A stretch of DNA of 44,794 nucleotides from Betaproteobacteria bacterium SG8_41 (GTDB taxonomy: Bacteria; Pseudomonadota; Gammaproteobacteria; Burkholderiales; SG8-41). Positions 32,910 to 39,506 of the stretch are shown here, one piece after another. The notes under the pieces are model-generated. The model made no database searches and had not been told where the DNA came from. It worked only from the letters and a program-made list of their open reading frames with translations. Within the stretch, counting starts at the first letter, position 1. Each line of letters starts with the position of its first letter. Position numbers and translations under genes: made by a program. The stretch lies in NCBI GenBank assembly GCA_001303585.1, contig LJTT01000040.1:1-44794 (forward strand), in the 5' to 3' direction.

Positions 32910-34039
32910 GGCTTCTGGTCCCACTGAAGTTGCAGGGCGTCATCGGTCCCAAGCTTGGCGCGAGTGTTGAAACGCGCGCCTTCGCGCGACAGCAGACGCT
33001 GAAGCCATGCGGCGTCTTCCCGGGATGCCCGGTTTACGCGAAAGCCGCGAATCTGCATGGGTATCAAGGCGCAGCTGAGCAGCTCACCGTGTGCCCGGTC
33101 GATGGTGGGCAGGAACATGAAAGAGAGGTCGGGCCGGTACGACTCGTGCCCCCAGATCCCCTCGTAGTCGTTCAGGAAATCCCCGCAACCGTAAAGAATC
33201 AACTTGCGCCCGTAGACCTCGATTGCCAGCGGGTGGTGCGATGAGTGGCCATGAACGAGATCGATGCCTCCGGCGTCGATGAGGCGATGGGCGAAAGCCT
33301 GATGCCCGCCCGGGATGTCGTAGCCCCAGTTGCTGCCCCAGTGGATCGAGGCTACCGCGATATCGCCTGCTCGTTTGCATGCGGCAACGCGCTCCGATAT
33401 CGCGTCGGCCGTGCGTGATGCAAGATCGTCCAGAAAACTGACGCCCGGGCGGTCCTTGCGCGCCGCCCATTCGGCTGGCACACCGGAGCTCTCCAGGCCG
33501 AAGGCAAACACGAGCACGCGCGCTCCGCCGCCGAGATCGATGACGCCCGGGGCAGCCGCTTCCGCTTCGTCGCTCCCCGCGCCGGCCGTTACGATCCCCG
33601 CCCCCCGTAGCGCCGCAAGCGTCTCCTGAAGGCCCGCATGGCCCCAGTCCAGAACGTGATTGTTGGCAAGCACGCAGCAATCGATGCTTGCCGCGGTCAG
33701 GCAGGGGACGTTGCCAGGATGCATGCGATAGTTGATGCCTTTGCCGGGCCAGGCATCCTCCGCCGCAGTCACAGCGGTCTCGAGATTGATGATGCGCGCG
33801 TGCGGCGCCGCGCGCTCGAGCTCGGCCAACGAATCGCCCCAGATGTAGGCGAAATCCACCGGTTTCCGGATCGGCCCATGGGCCTCCTCGGCCAGCTCGA
33901 CATAGCCTCGCGCCGAGCGCAGGTACGGCTCGAAAAGGTGCGGCTCGCACGGATGCGGGAGAATCTGATCGATGCCGCGCCCGGTCATCACGTCGCCGCA
34001 GAGAAAGAGCATAGCCGGCGCGTCCGCTCGCACGGGCAT
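32891..34039 (-). CDS. CapA-family metallophosphatase-like protein
   Basis: The 382-residue product matches the CapA/PgsA family fold: LFLCGDVMTGRGID at 11-24, INLETAVT around 84-91, VLANNHVLDWG around 122-132, SIHWGSNWGYDIP and HGHSSHHPLAIEVY. The histidine and aspartate set is that of calcineurin-like enzymes. CapA proteins are linked to poly-gamma-glutamate capsule making in Gram-positives, but many proteobacterial members stand alone with unknown roles, as here. No signal peptide is seen. The start lies 3 bases after the stop of the ZIP remnant, so the two are cotranscribed. The stop codon and last residues come from a repeat. Confidence 0.85.
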   Translation of the reverse strand: MPVRADAPAMLFLCGDVMTGRGIDQILPHPCEPHLFEPYLRSARGYVELAEEAHGPIRKPVDFAYIWGDSLAELERAAPHARIINLETAVTAAEDAWPGKGINYRMHPGNVPCLTAASIDCCVLANNHVLDWGHAGLQETLAALRGAGIVTAGAGSDEAEAAAPGVIDLGGGARVLVFAFGLESSGVPAEWAARKDRPGVSFLDDLASRTADAISERVAACKRAGDIAVASIHWGSNWGYDIPGGHQAFAHRLIDAGGIDLVHGHSSHHPLAIEVYGRKLILYGCGDFLNDYEGIWGHESYRPDLSFMFLPTIDRAHGELLSCALIPMQIRGFRVNRASREDAAWLQRLLSREGARFNTRAKLGTDDALQLQWDQKPVKRES

Positions 34040-34042
34040 CGC

Positions 34043-34384
34043 TCAGGGTTCCAGTAAAAGCCTCGCCGCGAGCATCAACGCCACGCCCGCGGCAAAAGCC
34101 GCGAAGTGAGCGACATTCGCGCTGAGCGCGGCATGCGACTTGACCTTGGGAATGAGGTCGGATGCGCCGACATAGATGAAGTTTCCTGCGGCGAAAGGCG
34201 CGAGAAAGGAGACGTCGAGGCGAAAGGAGGCGCCGCCGAGCAGCGAGCCCGCCGCAAAGGCCACCAGCGGCAGGAGAATTCGCTTGAGCGTTCGCTCCTG
34301 GAGCAACAGTGTCACGCTGCCAACGAGCGCAACGGCACTCATGAGAAGCCCGCTTCCGGTGAACCAAAGGAGGAGCAGGCTCAT
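34043..34384 (-). CDS. ZIP metal transporter remnant with the central half missing
   Basis: The 113-residue product has the first two helices of a ZIP transporter (SAVALVGSVTLLLQERTLKRILLP, LVAFAAGSLLGGA) joined in frame to its last two (FLAPFAAGNFIYVGASDLIP, AHFAAFAAGVALMLAARLL). The central helices that carry the metal-binding HxxxE and HN..D motifs, about 150 residues, are missing. The join is at about residues 51-55. The reading frame is clean, so this is either a recent in-frame deletion or a retained short protein; zinc transport is unlikely. It is directly upstream of the CapA-like gene. Confidence 0.7.
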   Translation of the reverse strand: MSLLLLWFTGSGLLMSAVALVGSVTLLLQERTLKRILLPLVAFAAGSLLGGASFRLDVSFLAPFAAGNFIYVGASDLIPKVKSHAALSANVAHFAAFAAGVALMLAARLLLEP

Positions 34385-34513
34385 GAGTTTTCCGCTTCGT
34401 GCGAATTTGGCGGCCGCGGGCGGGCGGCAACTCGCTGGCCGCCGTCAGGCCCCGGGGTCGGTTTGGTAGATGGGCAGTCGTGAGAATGCTACGCGCGGGT
34501 GCGATGGCGCGTA

Positions 34514-34550
34514 CTGCTCCAGATCAAATCCTTCCGCGAAACTGGAGCAG
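34514..34550. promoter_or_regulatory. Inverted repeat CTGCTCCAG / CTGGAGCAG
   Basis: Perfect 9-base arms with a 19-base spacer lie in the 210-base gap between tctB and the ZIP remnant. This could be an operator for the ZIP-capA pair or an end-of-operon hairpin. The rest of the gap shows no gene. Confidence 0.45.
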
Positions 34551-34594
34551 GTGATCGCCTTTGGTGCGCGGTCCTGAATGCCCGCTACAAGGCG

Positions 34595-35050
34595 TTAGAG
34601 CATTACACCCTTTGGAAAGGGAACCTGCAGAACGTAGCTGAATACACCGTAGAGCGTGCCGAGGACAAGAATGCCGACGGCGGCATACACGACCGCAAGA
34701 CGCGGGGTCCAGCGATCATAGTTGGCGATGACCAGTGTTGCCGCGAAGCACACGATACTGGTCAGCAGAAATCCAACCGGCTCGAGCAGGAGCGCCCAGG
34801 CGAGCAGAGCGATGGCGAGCGCGACGCGTCGCGCTGCCGATCCGGGCTGCGGCCGTTCGATATCGATCGGGCGCAGCAAGGCGACCGCCACGTACACGGC
34901 GCAGAGCACGATCATCGCTGCCGCAATCGTTCGCGGAAACACAGACCCAAGCGGGGAGAAATCGCGCGAATGGTAGATCGCGAGGCCGCCGATTACTGCG
35001 AACACGATGCTTGCGATGATGCCGCTCAGGTCGCGCTTGCTCTTATTCAT
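34595..35050 (-). CDS. tctB: Tripartite tricarboxylate transporter small membrane subunit TctB
   Basis: The 151-residue protein has four hydrophobic helices and the TctB start pattern (IIASIVFAVIGGLAIYHSRDF, PRTIAAAMIVLCAVYVAVAL). It pairs with TctA in the inner membrane. The ATG at 35050 overlaps the end of tctA by 8 bases, which implies translational coupling; the frame is open further upstream but that is tctA coding sequence. Last gene of the tctC-tctA-tctB operon. Confidence 0.85.
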   Translation of the reverse strand: MNKSKRDLSGIIASIVFAVIGGLAIYHSRDFSPLGSVFPRTIAAAMIVLCAVYVAVALLRPIDIERPQPGSAARRVALAIALLAWALLLEPVGFLLTSIVCFAATLVIANYDRWTPRLAVVYAAVGILVLGTLYGVFSYVLQVPFPKGVML

Positions 35051-36548
35051 GAGAAGGGGGCTTCGGCGCGCTAATGCGGCTCTTGAGGAGCGGGTAGAGC
35101 AGGGTGAGCAGAATGAACGCGATGATGGCAATGGAAAGCGGCCGTGTCAGGAACTCCATAAGAGCGCTGCCCTTGGCGTTGCCGATCAGGTAACCCTGCA
35201 CGAAGCCGGACTCGGCGATCGTGCCGAGGATCAGGCCCAGCACGATGGGAGAGGCGGTGAAACCGAAGCGTCCCAGCACCCAGGCCATGAGACCGAGCAC
35301 GACCATCTGCTGGGTCTCGTGTGCGTTGTTGTGGACAGCGTAACTGCCGATGATCGTGAGAAAGGCGACCGATGGCACCAGCGCCGCTTTCGGGATCGAA
35401 ACAATGGATTTGAAGGCGTAGCGTCCGATCACGAGCCCCACCGGCAGCATCAGTATGGTCGCGAGGAACAGCCCGTAGATGAACGTGTAGACAATCTGGC
35501 TCTGTTCGCTGAACAGGCTCGGGCCCGTGCGGATTCCCTGCACCAGCAACGCGCCCAGGATCACCGCATCGGGCGGGGTGCCGGGAATGCCGAGCACCAG
35601 CGTCGGCACGAAACCACCGCCTACGGTTGCGTTATTGGCGGATTCGGTCGCCAGAATGCCGTTGGGCTCGCCTTTGCCGAAGTTCGAGGCATTCCTGGAC
35701 ACGCGCCGCGCCTCGCCGTAGGCCACCAGCGAGGAGATCGAGCCGCCGGCACCCGGCAGTATCCCCACCAATGTGCCGATGACCGAGCTGCGCGCGAGAT
35801 TGCCTTTCGCCTTCCATGCGATGTTGAGCGCTTCCTTGAGGCGAAATCCCGCAACCTCGTGCGTCAGCTTGAGATGCGGGTCAGGCGTTGCGACGAGATC
35901 CATCAAAACCGGCACGCAATACAGTCCGATCAGCGCGGAGATCACGTCGATACCACCCAGCAGCGACTTGAAATCACCGGTGTAGCGGATGTCTCCGCCG
36001 ACTTCCGCCGTGCCCATTGCAGAGAGCAGCAGCCCGATGCAGCCGCCGATCAACCCGCGCAGCACGCTGCCTTCCGAGAGCGCGGCAATCAGCGTGAGCC
36101 CAAACACCGCCAGCCAGAAATATTCGACTGGCCCAAACTTCAGCGCGAACTTTGCCAGCGGTGGCGCGAGCAGGAGCAGAAAGGCAGCTCCGACAAGCCC
36201 GCCGGTGACCGAAGCGATACACGCAAGAGTGATGGCGAGATCGCCATCGCCCCGCTTGGCCATCGGATAGCCGTCGAAGGTGGTTGCAATCGCGGACGGC
36301 GTGCCGGGGGTGTTGAGAAGAACCGCGGCATAGGCGCCGCCGTAGATGGCGCCCGTATAAATCGCGCCCAGCGCGATGAGCGCCGACGCCGGCTCCATGC
36401 CAAAGGTGAGGGGCACCAGCACCGCGACGGCCATGGTGGCAGTCAGGCCGGGCAGAGCGCCGATCACGGTGCCGGCGACAACGCCGCCGACTGCCAGGAG
36501 CAGGTTGAGCGGCGTCAGCGCCTTGATCAGGAATTCGATTCCCGGCAC
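35043..36548 (-). CDS. tctA: Tripartite tricarboxylate transporter large permease TctA
   Basis: The 501-residue integral membrane protein has the two TctA signature repeats, GTVIGALPGLTATMAVAVLVPLT at about 26-48 and a second VGILPGAGGSISSLVAYGEA near 260. It imports a carboxylate delivered by TctC using an ion gradient. The start is a GTG at 36548 with GAGG upstream; a stop lies in frame just before it, so the start cannot be much further out. It is separated from tctC by 79 bases containing a hairpin, and overlaps tctB. Confidence 0.93.
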   Translation of the reverse strand: MPGIEFLIKALTPLNLLLAVGGVVAGTVIGALPGLTATMAVAVLVPLTFGMEPASALIALGAIYTGAIYGGAYAAVLLNTPGTPSAIATTFDGYPMAKRGDGDLAITLACIASVTGGLVGAAFLLLLAPPLAKFALKFGPVEYFWLAVFGLTLIAALSEGSVLRGLIGGCIGLLLSAMGTAEVGGDIRYTGDFKSLLGGIDVISALIGLYCVPVLMDLVATPDPHLKLTHEVAGFRLKEALNIAWKAKGNLARSSVIGTLVGILPGAGGSISSLVAYGEARRVSRNASNFGKGEPNGILATESANNATVGGGFVPTLVLGIPGTPPDAVILGALLVQGIRTGPSLFSEQSQIVYTFIYGLFLATILMLPVGLVIGRYAFKSIVSIPKAALVPSVAFLTIIGSYAVHNNAHETQQMVVLGLMAWVLGRFGFTASPIVLGLILGTIAESGFVQGYLIGNAKGSALMEFLTRPLSIAIIAFILLTLLYPLLKSRISAPKPPSHE

Positions 36549-36586
36549 GCGCCCGTTACCTCATGTAGGAGAATTTCGTGAGGCAA

Positions 36587-36612
36587 TTCGCCGGGAAACG
36601 ATCCCCGGCGAA
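36587..36612 (-). promoter_or_regulatory. Intra-operon hairpin between tctC and tctA
   Basis: TTCGCCGGG and CCCGGCGAA form a 9-bp stem with an 8-base loop and no T tract after it on the transcribed strand. It probably stabilises the tctC message or trims read-through, so that the binding protein is made in excess over the permease. Confidence 0.6.
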
Positions 36613-36627
36613 CGGCGTGTGCATTAA

Positions 36628-37578
36628 TTACTTCTTCTTCACGATTCCCATTTCACGGGCGATCGCGCCGTACTCCGCCTTGCGCTCGGCCATGAAGGCG
36701 TCCATTTGCGAAAGCGGCACGTCGATCATCGCAAAGCCCTTGTCTTCCATCTTCTTGATGAATTCGGGGTCCTTGTTGATCTTGCCGATCAGGTCGGAGA
36801 GTTGTTTCTGGATGGTGGCGGGCGTGGACTTCGGCACCGCGATGCCGCGATACGCGCCGCTCACCAGGTTATAGCCTTGCTCCTTGAACGTCGGGCAGTT
36901 CGGCAGTTTCGAATGGCGCTTCTCCATGGCTACGCCGAGACAACGCACCTGGTTTCCGAGCTGGACAGACACGGTTGTATAGCTCCACGCGCCGGAGACT
37001 TGCTTGCCGAGCAGAGCCGTATTGGAAGCGCCCGTCCCCTTGAACGGCACGTAAGTCGTCTTGATGCCGGCCAGCTTGTCGAAGCGCTGCTGGGCAAGAT
37101 GGTTCGCCGAATTGGTGCCCGACCCCGAAAAAGTCGTAGCCCCCGGCGCCTTCCCGGCGGCGGCAACCAGGTCCTTCAGGGTTTTGTACGGGCTTTCGGC
37201 CGGCACCACCACCGCGTCCGGGGTGAAGTGGAACCAGTAGACATTGGCGAGCTCGTCGGTCTTGTAGCCGACGTCTTTTTGCAGCGGCTGGAGCACGATA
37301 TGTGGCAGGTTGGTGCCGATGATCGTGTAGCCGTCGCCCGGCGCGCTGTTGATCTGCGACCACGCGGTCGCGCCGCCGGCACCGGGCTTGTACTGGATTG
37401 CGACTGACCCGCTGGTGTACTTCTTGAAGTACGGCTCCTGCAGGCGCGCCGAGATGTCGGACTCGCCGCCGGGGCCGAAAGAAATAATGTAGTTGATGGT
37501 CTTTTCGGGATAGGCCGCGGTCGCGACGCCGGCAGCGACCGCCATTGTGACCAGCACGAGTTTCGAGAGTGATTTCAT
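36628..37578 (-). CDS. tctC: Tripartite tricarboxylate transporter binding protein TctC
   Basis: The 316-residue product has a signal peptide (MKSLSKLVLVTMAVAAGVATA) and the Bug/TctC fold: INYIISFGPGGESDISAR, YKPGAGGATAWSQIN, GDGYTIIGTNLPHI and VPFKGTGASNTALLGKQV. It captures the carboxylate substrate in the periplasm for TctA-TctB. Unlike the two other Bug genes in the window, it is linked to its permease. It is the first gene of the operon, with a TATAAT box 134 bases upstream. AAGGACTCGTC precedes the ATG. Confidence 0.93.
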   Translation of the reverse strand: MKSLSKLVLVTMAVAAGVATAAYPEKTINYIISFGPGGESDISARLQEPYFKKYTSGSVAIQYKPGAGGATAWSQINSAPGDGYTIIGTNLPHIVLQPLQKDVGYKTDELANVYWFHFTPDAVVVPAESPYKTLKDLVAAAGKAPGATTFSGSGTNSANHLAQQRFDKLAGIKTTYVPFKGTGASNTALLGKQVSGAWSYTTVSVQLGNQVRCLGVAMEKRHSKLPNCPTFKEQGYNLVSGAYRGIAVPKSTPATIQKQLSDLIGKINKDPEFIKKMEDKGFAMIDVPLSQMDAFMAERKAEYGAIAREMGIVKKK

Positions 37579-37711
37579 GACGAGTCCTTCTTCTTGAGCT
37601 TAAGAGTGGTTGTTGGGGCAACGCTGCAATGCCGCCATGGTCAGCAGCAAGGCCGCTTGTCGTTCCCGTGAAGCATGATCCAACGGGGAATGCATGAAGC
37701 GCCCGGAGTGG

Positions 37712-37717
37712 ATTATA
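37712..37717 (-). promoter_or_regulatory. Consensus -10 box TATAAT for the tct operon
   Basis: On the minus strand the sequence reads AATGGGTATAATCC. The -35 region is weak (around TGATTT). Transcription from here would give a leader of about 127 bases before tctC. The remaining gap from 37579 to 37790 shows no gene. Confidence 0.5.
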
Positions 37718-37790
37718 CCCATTGTCACATGCCAAATCACGGCGGCTGAGGATGAGAAGAGCCGCAGCACCGATCAGGACTGTGCGGGCG

Positions 37791-38723
37791 CTACGGCCCG
37801 GTAGGATGCTTTACAGCAAGGTTCCAGTCGGGACAAGGCCGCTGTTCGAGCGGCCTGTCCCAGGCCGCATAGTTCGACGCATCCACGATTTGCGCCGGCA
37901 GCAGGATCTCGCGCGGCACGCGCTCACCGCGCAGGTGGCGGAGCGCGGCTTCGGTGGCGACGCAGGCGATTTTCAGGGCATCGAAGTCTGCAGTTGCGAG
38001 AAGCTTGCCCGCTTTGATCGCCGTGATCGCTTCCGGCACCGCGTTGACGCCAACGACAGGCGCGGACCGCCCCGCGGCGTCCAGTGCCTCGATCGCGGCC
38101 AGTGCCATGAGGTCGTTCGCGGCCAGTACCGCGTCGATGACGGGCAGGGCCGGCAGCAGCTCTGTCATGAACTGCAGCGCCGGCTCGCGCTGATAGTTCC
38201 CGGGACGCGACGCGACGACGCGCACATCGGGCCAGTTGCGCAGCGTGTCATGAAAGCCCCGCATGCGCTCGCGATTCGTCACCGCACCGGCGATGCCTTC
38301 GATGATGACAAGGTCACCGCGCCCGCCAATGTGCCGGAACAGGTACTCGGCAATGTCGCAGCCGATGCGGTAATCGTCCGAGCCGACGAAGGCGACCAAG
38401 TCGCCTTCGTCCAGCCGGTTGAGGAAGTTGACGATGGGGATGCCGGCCGCATTCATTCTTCTGACCGACGCATTCATCGCGGTGTCATGCACCGGAACGA
38501 ACACGATCGCGTCAGGCTGCTCGGCGATGGCGCGATCGACCAACGCCATCTGTTCCCCGATGTCGTCCGGCTTGTCCGGAACATAGTGCACGACCTGCGC
38601 ACCATAACGCCCGGCTGCGCGCTCTGCACCAATCCGCGCGGCAGCGTAAGCGGGATTCGTGCGGTTCTTGGTGAACACCGCGACGATCGGGGCATCATGC
38701 AACGGTTGGCGGGGTGCGCTCAT
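37791..38723 (-). CDS. Periplasmic-binding-protein type I (ribose-binding-like) protein without signal peptide
   Basis: The 310-residue product has the two-lobed sugar-binding fold of RbsB/LacI type: APIVAVFTKNRTNPAYAAARIGAERAA, the hinge HDTAMNASVRRMNAAGIPIVNFLNR, GSDDYRIGCDIAEYLF, and VVGVNAVPEAITAIKAGKLLATADFD. Normal members have a signal peptide for the periplasm, or a DNA-binding head if they are repressors; this one starts MSAPRQPLHDAPIV with neither. An in-frame TTG ten codons upstream does not add a signal. No sugar ABC transporter is nearby. It may act in the cytoplasm or be a remnant. Confidence 0.8.
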   Translation of the reverse strand: MSAPRQPLHDAPIVAVFTKNRTNPAYAAARIGAERAAGRYGAQVVHYVPDKPDDIGEQMALVDRAIAEQPDAIVFVPVHDTAMNASVRRMNAAGIPIVNFLNRLDEGDLVAFVGSDDYRIGCDIAEYLFRHIGGRGDLVIIEGIAGAVTNRERMRGFHDTLRNWPDVRVVASRPGNYQREPALQFMTELLPALPVIDAVLAANDLMALAAIEALDAAGRSAPVVGVNAVPEAITAIKAGKLLATADFDALKIACVATEAALRHLRGERVPREILLPAQIVDASNYAAWDRPLEQRPCPDWNLAVKHPTGP

Positions 38724-38804
38724 AAAATCCGGACTCAACCCGCAAACCTGCAATAGGGCTGCCCCTGAATGCCGACTGGCACTGCTTGGCGTGAGGTTAC
38801 TGAT

Positions 38805-38834
38805 CCGCGTTTATCTGCGTTCATCTGCGGCTAA
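38805..38834. repeat. Period-10 GCAGATAAAC repeat, inverse orientation
   Basis: CCGCGTTTATCTGCGTTCATCTGCGG reads on the minus strand as CCGCAGATGA-ACGCAGATAA-ACGCGG. Same family as at 8.03 and 32.6-32.8 kb. It lies between the VOC gene terminator and the binding-protein start. Confidence 0.75.
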
Positions 38835-38868
38835 TATTGATTGGCGATTCCTGCAATGCGGCTCGCTC

Positions 38869-38900
38869 AAAAAAGACATGCCCGCCGTGCGGCGGGCATG
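38869..38900 (-). terminator. Intrinsic terminator after the VOC gene
   Basis: CATGCCCGCC-GTGC-GGCGGGCATG is a perfect 10-bp stem; on the minus strand it is followed by a T6 run (38869-38874). A textbook rho-independent terminator ending the aceE-VOC direction. Confidence 0.9.
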
Positions 38901-38949
38901 CTTGAAAGTGAACACTAGCGGGCGCCGTTTAACGCCCGCCGCAACTGCG

Positions 38950-39399
38950 TCAGGCGGTCGCCGTATTCATGTTGATCCGCGCGAACGTGCCGGACGGCAC
39001 CCCGTCCGCGACTTTCTCGTTCAGGAAGTTGAATTCGAGCTTCGTTCCAACGGGGTCCTGCAGGAACACCTGGTAGCCGGCGTCCGGGACGTTCTGCTCC
39101 TCGAACGCAAGACCCAACTGCGTCAGGCGCTTGCGGAAGTCGGCCGCGCCCGATGCCTTGAACGCGATGTGGTCGACCGCGCCGGTGTGTTTTTCGCTCT
39201 TGGCGAGCGAGCCGTCGGCGAAGCGCGCCGACACGTGAAGGATCGGATTGTCGCCGTCATAGAGCCATATCCCCGGGTTCTGAAATGTAGGGCGGTCGCC
39301 CTTTTTCCACCCCAGCAGCTCCCCGTAGAACTTCTCGATCGCGGGCAGATCGCTTACCGAGCAGCGAATATTGAAATGCAAGAAACCCTCGAACTTCAT
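38950..39399 (-). CDS. VOC-superfamily (glyoxalase/dioxygenase-like) protein
   Basis: The 149-residue product has two beta-alpha-beta-beta-beta modules: FLHFNIRCSVSDLPAIEKFYGELLGW at the start, and HTGAVDHIAFKASGAADFRKRL with DAGYQVFLQDPVGTKLEFNF at the end. Metal-site positions His8, His at VDHIAF and Glu in LEFNF are in place. Members include glyoxalase I, ring-cleaving dioxygenases and fosfomycin-type enzymes; the reaction is unknown. AGGAGATTTTC precedes the ATG. It is 107 bases downstream of the E1 dehydrogenase gene and has its own terminator, so the two probably form an operon. Confidence 0.85.
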   Translation of the reverse strand: MKFEGFLHFNIRCSVSDLPAIEKFYGELLGWKKGDRPTFQNPGIWLYDGDNPILHVSARFADGSLAKSEKHTGAVDHIAFKASGAADFRKRLTQLGLAFEEQNVPDAGYQVFLQDPVGTKLEFNFLNEKVADGVPSGTFARINMNTATA

Positions 39400-39506
39400 G
39401 AAAATCTCCTGTTACGTCGCGGGATAAGGCGCGGGGCTTCCGAGCCGCGCCCGCCAAGGGCTGAATTTTGCCTTTGTCCGGGGCAGGGGGCAACACCCCG
39501 AAAGAC

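Noticed and set aside
32891-34039. Poly-gamma-glutamate capsule locus
   Set aside because: Only the CapA-like gene is present; no CapB/CapC ligase genes, and many CapA-like proteins are unrelated to capsules.
35007-36581. A 524-codon plus-strand open frame opposite tctA
   Set aside because: Antisense shadow of tctA, with low-complexity Gln/Arg/His composition.
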